Shown: piece by piece, positions 1 to 10,935 of the stretch | Layout: each line of letters starts with the position of its first letter | Position numbering within the stretch: the stretch's first letter is position 1 | DNA from: Astrocystis sublimbata | Taxonomy: Eukaryota; Ascomycota; Sordariomycetes; Xylariales; Xylariaceae | Assembly: GCA_022453515.1 (NCBI GenBank) | Contig: JAJNNY010000005.1 | Coordinates: forward strand, 1 to 64,000 | Length of the DNA stretch: 64,000 nucleotides | Reading direction: 5' to 3' | Made by a program: the position numbers and the translations under genes | Notes under the pieces: model-generated | Database searches by the model: none | What the model saw: only the letters and a program-made list of their open reading frames with translations | Told to the model about the DNA's origin: nothing

Positions 1-313
1 CGGTTGATCGTTGTTCCCGTTCGAAGCCCAGTCATCAGTCCTAAGGTTTTGTCTATTGGTAAGGGGCTGGGAGTAAGTAGATCCCCTCTGCAGTCGGTGC
101 CATGATGCGGTTTGGATACATGACATATCATGATTATGCTGCTGCGTGTAAGTAGGCATATAAGTATGAACGGTGCCGACTGAATCTCCAACATTATGAT
201 CAGATTCATACAGAAGTCTCCGTCTAGAAGTCAGCATTCTCCCAAAATCTCATTTCTCATTAGTTTGAATGAATTGCTGTGACATAGGTATCCAACATCA
301 CAACAACAACACC
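1..313. other. Upstream region of left NmrA-like gene
   Basis: AT-leaning intergenic sequence between the window edge and the NmrA start. It includes a CAACAACAACACC leader just before the ATG. No further gene, tRNA or repeat is visible. It mirrors 10,936-11,248. Confidence 0.6.
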
Positions 314-1291
314 ATGCCAAAACTCGTCACAGTAGTCGGCGCTACCGGCAACCAAGGCAGCGCAGTTATCGAAGCCCTCATCTCGGACCCCGCATATACC
401 CTCCGCGGGCTCACCCGCAACACCTCATCCCCAGCTGCGCAAGCCCTATCCCACCGCGGCGTAGAGATCGTCTCCGCCTCCCTCGACGACCTCCCATCTC
501 TCAAGGCCGCCTTCGCAGGCTCCTACGCCGTCTACGGGGTCACAGGTCTCTACGAGCTACTCGCCAAACACTCTCCTTCCAAGGCTGCTGAGATCGAGGA
601 GCAATGGGGCAAGAACATTGCGCAAGCAGCTGCTGAGACGCAGGGGCTGGAGCATTTCATCTGGAGCACCCTCCCGCCGGCGGCAGAGATCAGTGCAGGG
701 AAATACGTTCTCACGAACCATGTCTCGAAGAACGGAGTCGACGAATACATCCGCTCGGGAGCGAGTAGCGAGCTGGCTGAGAAGACGACGTATCTTTTCA
801 TTGGGCAGTATCATAGCAATTACTCGTACGGGCCGGTGTCGATTCACAAGATACCCTCGGCGAGTAACGGTGGTAGCAGTGATACGTATGTTCATCTTGC
901 GTCTCATGCGTCCGAGACGCCGATTTACTGGATCGGCGACGTGACGAGGAACTTGAGGCCGTTTGTCAAGGCTATTTTTGATGATCCGGAAAAGACGAAG
1001 GGCAATGTCGTGTTTGCGTACTCGGAGGTCACATCGTCGGAGGAGAGTCTGCAGATCTGGGCAAGGGCTAAGGGCGTTAGGGCCTTCCATGTCCCTGTGT
1101 CGACGGAGCTGCTGCATGACATGTGGGGAGAGATGGCGGATTTCCTGGGGGGCATGTGGAGGTACTGGGGCGAGTATGGGGAGAAGGCTTGGTCGAAGCC
1201 GGGGTACAAGGTTCTTACGGGCAAGGACTTAGATGTGCATGGGGATGAGTTCGTTAGTCTGGAGGAGTCTTTCAAGGATTATGAGATTTGA
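314..1291 (+). CDS. NmrA-like NAD(P)-binding protein (left copy)
   Basis: Intronless, 325 residues. The N terminus has the Rossmann dinucleotide motif GATGNQG at residues 9-15, followed by an NmrA/isoflavone-reductase-like body. The start is placed at the ATG at 314 (ACCATGC context, directly before the beta1 strand) rather than at the in-frame ATG at 269, which would add 15 residues with no family counterpart. NmrA-like proteins sense or use NAD(P)(H); some are regulators, others reductases, and substrate cannot be told here. The 3' end faces the ferric reductase 3' end across 211 bp. The second copy at 9,958-10,935 is identical, so both should give the same protein if the duplication is real. 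Confidence 0.9.
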   Translation: MPKLVTVVGATGNQGSAVIEALISDPAYTLRGLTRNTSSPAAQALSHRGVEIVSASLDDLPSLKAAFAGSYAVYGVTGLYELLAKHSPSKAAEIEEQWGKNIAQAAAETQGLEHFIWSTLPPAAEISAGKYVLTNHVSKNGVDEYIRSGASSELAEKTTYLFIGQYHSNYSYGPVSIHKIPSASNGGSSDTYVHLASHASETPIYWIGDVTRNLRPFVKAIFDDPEKTKGNVVFAYSEVTSSEESLQIWARAKGVRAFHVPVSTELLHDMWGEMADFLGGMWRYWGEYGEKAWSKPGYKVLTGKDLDVHGDEFVSLEESFKDYEI

Positions 1292-1502
1292 CAGGGTGCG
1301 GAGGCAGGGTTTAAGTAGTATGTTCGAGATGCTGCAATACTATAGTAGTCAAACTTATCATTCAGGGGTTTCATTGCATTCCAAAGATCATAGTCGCCCT
1401 GTGAATGTCAAGGAAATGAAGCTGATATGGGTATTTCTGTAAAGTAGTAATCTCCGGTACATGAGGAAAGCAGCTATTATATCTAATTACCTTTACACTT
1501 GT

Positions 1503-4147
1503 TTACCAAGCAAAAGCCTCCTCAATAAGATCTACGTTAAACCCATCCCTTACACAACCAACAACCTGCTTCCTCGCCTCATCCGCCATCTGGCCCGGTC
1601 CGCAGACCAGCACCGTAGTCTGCCGCTCTACCTCAATACACGACCTGATCACGGACCCAATGTTCATCCTTCCGGATGTAACTGCTGCGTCCACCCCTTT
1701 CGAGATGTGGCCGACCTCACCCTTATTCAGCGACTCTGACCCTTTCTCCATAACATCCTCAGACGACCCAGTGCACCAGAGCAAAACTTCCACTCCCTGC
1801 GCCTTGAAAAGGAAGTTCTTCTTCACGTGTTCGATGAAGGCCATCTCGTTTGCAGACCAGGCTAGCACGAACCTCTTCGCTCGTCTCATCACGCCGCGAC
1901 CCTTCGTCGCTGTCTCACCCTCGTGAGCCACACTGTTAGCATTAGCGTAGTCCTGGACAAAACCCAGGGCATGAGTAATGCCGAGTCCACCGACGATGCA
2001 CAGCACCGTGTCAGCGGTGTATAAAGGCTGCAGCGTAGCATTGTGACCAGCGTAGTACCCCTCGGTGTACACGGAGATCTCAACTTTGGAGTCTGCATTA
2101 GATGGGGCGGAGAGGTATCGCTGCAGCGCCCCCGTCATGCCGGAATGCGCTCTGATAAGGAGCTGGAAGGAGGCGTCATTTTGGGGTTTCTGCACATCGC
2201 GGGTGACGATTGCTTCTTGGTGGTGTGGCGTTGCGGTCAGCTTTACGTGATGAAGAGAATCTCTCTTCGATGCGCCTGACGTGTTGCCTCCTTCTGATGC
2301 TGAGACAGAGGATGAAGAGGTTAGCTGTACAGATGATGAAGAAGTGTGATGCGTTTGTGTCTGCCACGCTGCGATGCTGAAGGGGTGGCTCTCCCAGAAC
2401 TTGCCAAGTCCAGGGAAGTAGAGGAATGTGTGCTGGCCTGGACCGATTCCACGCGTCACCCGTGGAAACACCGTGACGTGGAGGATATTGCAGCCGGGGA
2501 TGGCTTCGACGATTGCTTTGGTGTTCCCGAGACGATTGTAGTATAAGACGCGGACTGCGCGAGCAAGTCGGTCGGCGGACCAGAATGCGAAACAGATGTA
2601 GAGCCAGACTTGGTAGCCGTACTGCGGAAAGTTGGGCATGTCAGCTAAGTTATGAAGGGGTGTGCTTCTCGCCGCTCTCTACCATCGTAGATTAAGGGAA
2701 GCTTGATACATACCTTAAAGCCGAAATGGGGAACGAGATGGTACCAGCATGCAACCAGGGAGAGAATGATCAGGACGATGTGTGTTATCAGGAAGAACTC
2801 GTAGTAGGATATACGGAGGGGCAATACAGCGAAAGCTGTCGCCAGACTCAAGGCAATGGTGCCAATGATTCCCCACCACTACGACAAAAGTCAGTAAGAG
2901 GAAAAACTTCCATGTTGCCGAAACATTTGATTGTTGGAATAAAACATAAATTCCATGACAGCAGGAGACTTACATAAAAGGGTTCTGCCACCTCCTTAGC
3001 ATAGGACGTTGCCCCCTCATATCCCGGGTCCGTGTATTGCAGCGTGTACGCCGCAGAGTGTACAATAGCCTGCAGCGTAGCTACTCTCGCCGCCCATCGA
3101 TGTAGCGTCATGAATGTTGTTTGGCTCCATCCCGTGATGGCGATCAGGATGTTGTTTCGTCCCGCAAACAAGATGGCGATGCTCATATTCACAAGGCTGA
3201 GCATACCCGTTCGGTTGCCGACATATTCACAAAGTTCGACCCGCATTGTCGGCCAGTAGATATTTGGCTGAAAACTCCCGAAGGAGATTGACGAGAACAC
3301 GATGTTGAGGATGATGTAGATGCCGATGGAGGCCCCGAGGGCTCGGCTAGGCATGTACCCCAGGTTGCCTGGAAGTGGCTCTAGGTGTCGCGACCCGAGG
3401 AATGCTGGGAGGTATAGATATTGTCGAAGTTTTGATGTCAGGCTTGACGGCCGGCTAGCTCCCGGGAATAACGTTGCGAGCTGAGTCTTCAACCCCCAAA
3501 GAAGGCAAGTTCCAATGACGATAAAATAGAGGATGACGCTGTGTTAATATGTCATTAGCCCCACTGATCATACGTTTTCTGAACATTCTGGAGAATTGAA
3601 CAGAGGCAACTTACGAGTATCTTGTGTGAATATACTCTGATCTTGAAAACTCGTCCAATGTTCCATGTGTAGTATGATACAGATGTGAATTTACTAGACT
3701 CGTAGCGTTGAGCCATGTCGCGTCCTCTGGGAGTTCGACGGTCGGCGCTGTGGCCGGCAGACTTTGATGGTAAGATGGACCCGATGCGCCCGAAAGTGCG
3801 TGAGTGTTGAAGCATGCTGCTTGTCTTCTCTCCGTATACCCATCTGGAGTACAGGCCTGTTTTATACAATAGGCCATGGACTGCAGCCACGGTTTGTTGG
3901 AAGTTCGACATTCATCACTCGTCATGGGCATCGCTTCCATGTCCATCCCATCGTCCATTCCTGACATATCATCATGTTCAGGGAATGTGGTGCAGTTCAG
4001 GTATAAGGAAGCGAGCGAATCGTGACATGCTAGACAACATGAGTCTTGGTATAAGGAAAGACCAAAACCAATGATGCCATTTCCAGCTGCAACGTCCTGG
4101 GCCAGCAGGAGGAGCGAAAGACCGAAAACGACTGATGAAGAGACCAT
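1503..4147 (-). CDS. FRE-type ferric/cupric reductase (left copy)
   Basis: Mirror image of 7,102-9,746. Exons on the minus strand are 4,147-3,615, 3,538-2,974, 2,878-2,714 and 2,621-1,503, giving 793 residues. All domain statements made for the right copy apply unchanged: signal peptide, cysteine-containing N terminus, membrane core with two histidine pairs, HPFSI flavin motif and C-terminal NAD(P)H motifs. It is transcribed away from the palindrome centre and converges on the NmrA-like gene. Confidence 0.92.
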
Positions 4148-5480
4148 CTTTGTGAGTCGTTTGCTGAACAGGTCGGGAAGAAGAAGAAGCGTTTCTCGAC
4201 GTGGGTTTAGTTCTTCGTGACCATAAATTTGCCTCGATTTGACAGATAGGAACTGAAGGTTATCAGAGAGTTGTGTGTAGGGGAACACGGATGAGGATAG
4301 GAACAATAGAGTACATCTTATAATCATCAAATAGATCCTATAGTCAATCAATTGTGATAAAGGGTTGAGCTAAACAAGCCTGGACTCTTCTGAAGGATGC
4401 GCCACGAGCTATACATCTAGTCACATGTTAACTCTTCTGAGTATAATAGCACAGATAAATAGCCCGATGATGAACTATTAAGTCTATGGTACATAGATCA
4501 GCTGAGACGAGCATGTTTGCATTGCTTGTTTTACCTAGTACCATGGAGTCGGGAAGATCGGGATACCGACCCGTAACAATCGAAAAGTTGACTTCGGTAC
4601 CCCAGCCAATCACCCAGAGCCGATTACCGATTCAAGTAACATGCAATAAAGTAAGTTTCTGCTCAAGGAAACATTGCTCTGATAGTTATCTACTCATCGC
4701 AACGTAATTCGTTGTTACAGGGCACAATGTGTTGCCCTCTGGTGGGGCTAAGGATCACGATGAGAGAGATTGAGCTAGTTTTGGAGGCTGGATGTTTCGA
4801 CGGCTAAATGGACAAAATGTCGAGCACATTTCCACGCCACCCTTTAGCCAATCAAGAGTTAGTTGTCTGGAGATGACCTGGCGCCGTCAGACCCGGACGC
4901 CACTAAACGTCCTGTCGGGTTCACTAAAGCACTTAATCAATTCCAGCAGCTATACGCGGAGCATACCTCCGTATACTGTCTAAGTAGCGGAACGTTCTGG
5001 ACGGATACACGCTCGGAGGGTATCCGATGGCCGTAATAACTTTTCGAGTCAGTAGATAGATAGCATTGCATCTTGATGTGTCTCTGGCTATCACTGTCAA
5101 CAGCTGTAGTGTTCTTCTTTGTTTCACTCTTAAGGATGTATGCGTCGTGCAAAACGCCGTTCAATAGTCAAGCAGTTGAGAACATGCTCATCCGAACAAA
5201 CTAGACCCATGCTAGGGTGAAAGCGTTGGAACACCCAGTGTGGTGGATCAAAGAAGGACAGCCAATCTTTGATATTCCATCTGCTTTGAACCGTTTGGCG
5301 CATTCGTTAGTAAATTTGGTCAGAGGCATTACAGAGATTAAAATATCTTGTACGAAAGTGTATGATGGCGAACGATTCTCGTCTCTCTGTAACCATGAAG
5401 TTGATCAAGTTGAGTAAGCGGATTGGAAATGAAATTGGAAATTTTGGTATTGTTTCTTCAGACTGACTGTGATTCACGTA
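4148..5480 (-). promoter_or_regulatory. Ferric reductase promoter region (left copy)
   Basis: A 1.33-kb gene-free stretch between the left reductase ATG and the central element. HGATAR sites lie at 4,260-4,265 and paired on both strands around 4,678-4,691. Fungal iron-responsive GATA repressors (SreA/SRE/Urbs1 family) bind HGATAR, so iron repression is plausible but inferred. Short ORFs such as 5,217-5,417 have no recognisable similarity. Confidence 0.4.
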
Positions 5481-5768
5481 AGTCCACTCTGGCCCGCGGT
5501 GGAAGGACTAAATGTCCGGGTCCCCGCCCATACCTCACAAGCTACCTTTGTTAATGCTTGATAATTCAACACATCATAAGTCAATTATTATTAAAATAGA
5601 ATAGAATATAGATTAATAACATAGAATGCTATGTTTTAACTTTTAACGTTTAAATCGTAGAATTGACATAGTTATATATATTGTTAAGTTGTTTATTAGG
5701 TAGCAAAGTAGGTGTGTATACCTGGGGACCCGGACACTTAATGCTTCCACCGCGGGCCAGAGTGGACT
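5481..5768. mobile_element. MITE-like TIR element at palindrome centre
   Basis: A 288-bp segment is flanked by TA on both sides (5,479-5,480 and 5,769-5,770). Its ends are inverted repeats of about 45 bp, 5,481-5,525 and 5,724-5,768. The outer 25 bp match perfectly; the inner part has about three mismatches before a shared run reading TGTCCGGGTCCCC. The interior is AT-rich, has no ORF, and is not self-complementary. Size, TIRs and TA flanks fit a non-autonomous Tc1/mariner-type MITE. Because the flanks are themselves palindromic, the TA pair is not independent proof of a target duplication. Confidence 0.7.
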
Positions 5769-5770
5769 TA

Positions 5771-7101
5771 CGTGAATCACAGTCAGTCTGAAGAAACAAT
5801 ACCAAAATTTCCAATTTCATTTCCAATCCGCTTACTCAACTTGATCAACTTCATGGTTACAGAGAGACGAGAATCGTTCGCCATCATACACTTTCGTACA
5901 AGATATTTTAATCTCTGTAATGCCTCTGACCAAATTTACTAACGAATGCGCCAAACGGTTCAAAGCAGATGGAATATCAAAGATTGGCTGTCCTTCTTTG
6001 ATCCACCACACTGGGTGTTCCAACGCTTTCACCCTAGCATGGGTCTAGTTTGTTCGGATGAGCATGTTCTCAACTGCTTGACTATTGAACGGCGTTTTGC
6101 ACGACGCATACATCCTTAAGAGTGAAACAAAGAAGAACACTACAGCTGTTGACAGTGATAGCCAGAGACACATCAAGATGCAATGCTATCTATCTACTGA
6201 CTCGAAAAGTTATTACGGCCATCGGATACCCTCCGAGCGTGTATCCGTCCAGAACGTTCCGCTACTTAGACAGTATACGGAGGTATGCTCCGCGTATAGC
6301 TGCTGGAATTGATTAAGTGCTTTAGTGAACCCGACAGGACGTTTAGTGGCGTCCGGGTCTGACGGCGCCAGGTCATCTCCAGACAACTAACTCTTGATTG
6401 GCTAAAGGGTGGCGTGGAAATGTGCTCGACATTTTGTCCATTTAGCCGTCGAAACATCCAGCCTCCAAAACTAGCTCAATCTCTCTCATCGTGATCCTTA
6501 GCCCCACCAGAGGGCAACACATTGTGCCCTGTAACAACGAATTACGTTGCGATGAGTAGATAACTATCAGAGCAATGTTTCCTTGAGCAGAAACTTACTT
6601 TATTGCATGTTACTTGAATCGGTAATCGGCTCTGGGTGATTGGCTGGGGTACCGAAGTCAACTTTTCGATTGTTACGGGTCGGTATCCCGATCTTCCCGA
6701 CTCCATGGTACTAGGTAAAACAAGCAATGCAAACATGCTCGTCTCAGCTGATCTATGTACCATAGACTTAATAGTTCATCATCGGGCTATTTATCTGTGC
6801 TATTATACTCAGAAGAGTTAACATGTGACTAGATGTATAGCTCGTGGCGCATCCTTCAGAAGAGTCCAGGCTTGTTTAGCTCAACCCTTTATCACAATTG
6901 ATTGACTATAGGATCTATTTGATGATTATAAGATGTACTCTATTGTTCCTATCCTCATCCGTGTTCCCCTACACACAACTCTCTGATAACCTTCAGTTCC
7001 TATCTGTCAAATCGAGGCAAATTTATGGTCACGAAGAACTAAACCCACGTCGAGAAACGCTTCTTCTTCTTCCCGACCTGTTCAGCAAACGACTCACAAA
7101 G
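5771..7101 (+). promoter_or_regulatory. Ferric reductase promoter region (right copy)
   Basis: Mirror of the left promoter. HGATAR sites are AGATAA at 6,558-6,563, TGATAG on the minus strand at about 6,565-6,570, and TGATAA at 6,984-6,989, about 115 bp before the ATG. The cluster suits iron-dependent GATA-factor control, which is an inference from family knowledge. Confidence 0.4.
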
Positions 7102-9746
7102 ATGGTCTCTTCATCAGTCGTTTTCGGTCTTTCGCTCCTCCTGCTGGCCCAGGACGTTGCAGCTGGAAATGGCATCATTGGTTTTGGTCTTTCCTTATAC
7201 CAAGACTCATGTTGTCTAGCATGTCACGATTCGCTCGCTTCCTTATACCTGAACTGCACCACATTCCCTGAACATGATGATATGTCAGGAATGGACGATG
7301 GGATGGACATGGAAGCGATGCCCATGACGAGTGATGAATGTCGAACTTCCAACAAACCGTGGCTGCAGTCCATGGCCTATTGTATAAAACAGGCCTGTAC
7401 TCCAGATGGGTATACGGAGAGAAGACAAGCAGCATGCTTCAACACTCACGCACTTTCGGGCGCATCGGGTCCATCTTACCATCAAAGTCTGCCGGCCACA
7501 GCGCCGACCGTCGAACTCCCAGAGGACGCGACATGGCTCAACGCTACGAGTCTAGTAAATTCACATCTGTATCATACTACACATGGAACATTGGACGAGT
7601 TTTCAAGATCAGAGTATATTCACACAAGATACTCGTAAGTTGCCTCTGTTCAATTCTCCAGAATGTTCAGAAAACGTATGATCAGTGGGGCTAATGACAT
7701 ATTAACACAGCGTCATCCTCTATTTTATCGTCATTGGAACTTGCCTTCTTTGGGGGTTGAAGACTCAGCTCGCAACGTTATTCCCGGGAGCTAGCCGGCC
7801 GTCAAGCCTGACATCAAAACTTCGACAATATCTATACCTCCCAGCATTCCTCGGGTCGCGACACCTAGAGCCACTTCCAGGCAACCTGGGGTACATGCCT
7901 AGCCGAGCCCTCGGGGCCTCCATCGGCATCTACATCATCCTCAACATCGTGTTCTCGTCAATCTCCTTCGGGAGTTTTCAGCCAAATATCTACTGGCCGA
8001 CAATGCGGGTCGAACTTTGTGAATATGTCGGCAACCGAACGGGTATGCTCAGCCTTGTGAATATGAGCATCGCCATCTTGTTTGCGGGACGAAACAACAT
8101 CCTGATCGCCATCACGGGATGGAGCCAAACAACATTCATGACGCTACATCGATGGGCGGCGAGAGTAGCTACGCTGCAGGCTATTGTACACTCTGCGGCG
8201 TACACGCTGCAATACACGGACCCGGGATATGAGGGGGCAACGTCCTATGCTAAGGAGGTGGCAGAACCCTTTTATGTAAGTCTCCTGCTGTCATGGAATT
8301 TATGTTTTATTCCAACAATCAAATGTTTCGGCAACATGGAAGTTTTTCCTCTTACTGACTTTTGTCGTAGTGGTGGGGAATCATTGGCACCATTGCCTTG
8401 AGTCTGGCGACAGCTTTCGCTGTATTGCCCCTCCGTATATCCTACTACGAGTTCTTCCTGATAACACACATCGTCCTGATCATTCTCTCCCTGGTTGCAT
8501 GCTGGTACCATCTCGTTCCCCATTTCGGCTTTAAGGTATGTATCAAGCTTCCCTTAATCTACGATGGTAGAGAGCGGCGAGAAGCACACCCCTTCATAAC
8601 TTAGCTGACATGCCCAACTTTCCGCAGTACGGCTACCAAGTCTGGCTCTACATCTGTTTCGCATTCTGGTCCGCCGACCGACTTGCTCGCGCAGTCCGCG
8701 TCTTATACTACAATCGTCTCGGGAACACCAAAGCAATCGTCGAAGCCATCCCCGGCTGCAATATCCTCCACGTCACGGTGTTTCCACGGGTGACGCGTGG
8801 AATCGGTCCAGGCCAGCACACATTCCTCTACTTCCCTGGACTTGGCAAGTTCTGGGAGAGCCACCCCTTCAGCATCGCAGCGTGGCAGACACAAACGCAT
8901 CACACTTCTTCATCATCTGTACAGCTAACCTCTTCATCCTCTGTCTCAGCATCAGAAGGAGGCAACACGTCAGGCGCATCGAAGAGAGATTCTCTTCATC
9001 ACGTAAAGCTGACCGCAACGCCACACCACCAAGAAGCAATCGTCACCCGCGATGTGCAGAAACCCCAAAATGACGCCTCCTTCCAGCTCCTTATCAGAGC
9101 GCATTCCGGCATGACGGGGGCGCTGCAGCGATACCTCTCCGCCCCATCTAATGCAGACTCCAAAGTTGAGATCTCCGTGTACACCGAGGGGTACTACGCT
9201 GGTCACAATGCTACGCTGCAGCCTTTATACACCGCTGACACGGTGCTGTGCATCGTCGGTGGACTCGGCATTACTCATGCCCTGGGTTTTGTCCAGGACT
9301 ACGCTAATGCTAACAGTGTGGCTCACGAGGGTGAGACAGCGACGAAGGGTCGCGGCGTGATGAGACGAGCGAAGAGGTTCGTGCTAGCCTGGTCTGCAAA
9401 CGAGATGGCCTTCATCGAACACGTGAAGAAGAACTTCCTTTTCAAGGCGCAGGGAGTGGAAGTTTTGCTCTGGTGCACTGGGTCGTCTGAGGATGTTATG
9501 GAGAAAGGGTCAGAGTCGCTGAATAAGGGTGAGGTCGGCCACATCTCGAAAGGGGTGGACGCAGCAGTTACATCCGGAAGGATGAACATTGGGTCCGTGA
9601 TCAGGTCGTGTATTGAGGTAGAGCGGCAGACTACGGTGCTGGTCTGCGGACCGGGCCAGATGGCGGATGAGGCGAGGAAGCAGGTTGTTGGTTGTGTAAG
9701 GGATGGGTTTAACGTAGATCTTATTGAGGAGGCTTTTGCTTGGTAA
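7102..9746 (+). CDS. FRE-type ferric/cupric reductase (right copy)
   Basis: Predicted plasma-membrane reductase that moves electrons from cytosolic NADPH through FAD and two hemes to extracellular Fe(III)/Cu(II). Exons are 7,102-7,634, 7,711-8,275, 8,371-8,535 and 8,628-9,746; junctions GTAAGT/ACACAG, GTAAGT/CGTAG and GTATGT/CCGCAG keep the frame, giving 793 residues. Residues 1-18 are a signal peptide, then an extracellular segment with several Cys and Met residues. The membrane core carries two histidine pairs, His324/His338 and His399/His413, with the 14-residue spacing of FRE/NOX heme ligands. HPFSI (500-503) is the FAD motif; GGLGIT (from 632) and CGPG (from 761) bind NAD(P)H. Start chosen at AAGATGG, directly before the signal peptide; an in-frame ATG upstream at 6,898 would bury it. 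Confidence 0.92.
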
Positions 9747-9957
9747 ACAAGTGTAAAGGTAATTAGATATAATAGCTGCTTTCCTCATGTACCGGAGATT
9801 ACTACTTTACAGAAATACCCATATCAGCTTCATTTCCTTGACATTCACAGGGCGACTATGATCTTTGGAATGCAATGAAACCCCTGAATGATAAGTTTGA
9901 CTACTATAGTATTGCAGCATCTCGAACATACTACTTAAACCCTGCCTCCGCACCCTG

Positions 9958-10935
9958 TCAAATCTCATAATCCTTGAAAGACTCCTCCAGACTAACGAAC
10001 TCATCCCCATGCACATCTAAGTCCTTGCCCGTAAGAACCTTGTACCCCGGCTTCGACCAAGCCTTCTCCCCATACTCGCCCCAGTACCTCCACATGCCCC
10101 CCAGGAAATCCGCCATCTCTCCCCACATGTCATGCAGCAGCTCCGTCGACACAGGGACATGGAAGGCCCTAACGCCCTTAGCCCTTGCCCAGATCTGCAG
10201 ACTCTCCTCCGACGATGTGACCTCCGAGTACGCAAACACGACATTGCCCTTCGTCTTTTCCGGATCATCAAAAATAGCCTTGACAAACGGCCTCAAGTTC
10301 CTCGTCACGTCGCCGATCCAGTAAATCGGCGTCTCGGACGCATGAGACGCAAGATGAACATACGTATCACTGCTACCACCGTTACTCGCCGAGGGTATCT
10401 TGTGAATCGACACCGGCCCGTACGAGTAATTGCTATGATACTGCCCAATGAAAAGATACGTCGTCTTCTCAGCCAGCTCGCTACTCGCTCCCGAGCGGAT
10501 GTATTCGTCGACTCCGTTCTTCGAGACATGGTTCGTGAGAACGTATTTCCCTGCACTGATCTCTGCCGCCGGCGGGAGGGTGCTCCAGATGAAATGCTCC
10601 AGCCCCTGCGTCTCAGCAGCTGCTTGCGCAATGTTCTTGCCCCATTGCTCCTCGATCTCAGCAGCCTTGGAAGGAGAGTGTTTGGCGAGTAGCTCGTAGA
10701 GACCTGTGACCCCGTAGACGGCGTAGGAGCCTGCGAAGGCGGCCTTGAGAGATGGGAGGTCGTCGAGGGAGGCGGAGACGATCTCTACGCCGCGGTGGGA
10801 TAGGGCTTGCGCAGCTGGGGATGAGGTGTTGCGGGTGAGCCCGCGGAGGGTATATGCGGGGTCCGAGATGAGGGCTTCGATAACTGCGCTGCCTTGGTTG
10901 CCGGTAGCGCCGACTACTGTGACGAGTTTTGGCAT
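9958..10935 (-). CDS. NmrA-like NAD(P)-binding protein (right copy)
   Basis: Identical 325-residue protein to the left copy, on the opposite strand, with the same GATGNQG motif at residues 9-15 and the same ATG choice (10,935). It converges on the right ferric reductase with 211 bp between stop codons. Confidence 0.9.
   Translation of the reverse strand: MPKLVTVVGATGNQGSAVIEALISDPAYTLRGLTRNTSSPAAQALSHRGVEIVSASLDDLPSLKAAFAGSYAVYGVTGLYELLAKHSPSKAAEIEEQWGKNIAQAAAETQGLEHFIWSTLPPAAEISAGKYVLTNHVSKNGVDEYIRSGASSELAEKTTYLFIGQYHSNYSYGPVSIHKIPSASNGGSSDTYVHLASHASETPIYWIGDVTRNLRPFVKAIFDDPEKTKGNVVFAYSEVTSSEESLQIWARAKGVRAFHVPVSTELLHDMWGEMADFLGGMWRYWGEYGEKAWSKPGYKVLTGKDLDVHGDEFVSLEESFKDYEI

Larger units (their letters stand above)
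1..5505. repeat. Left arm of giant palindrome
   Basis: Every base pairs with position 11,249 minus itself in the right arm. Spot checks at the outer edge, at mid-arm (4,741-4,800 against 6,449-6,508) and at the inner edge are exact, and all reading frames of the two arms translate to identical proteins of identical length. The last matching base is 5,505; 5,506 mismatches its partner. The arm begins before the window, so its true outer limit is unknown. It holds an NmrA-like gene and a ferric reductase gene. Confidence 0.97.

Noticed and set aside
557..1117. Long antisense ORFs over the NmrA gene (186 and 116 residues).
   Set aside because: Shadows of a GC-rich coding frame; Arg-rich composition and no protein similarity.
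5217..5417. A 66-residue ORF duplicated in both arms near the centre (mirror at 5,832-6,032).
   Set aside because: No recognisable domain, no promoter or splice context; it is duplicated only because the arm is.
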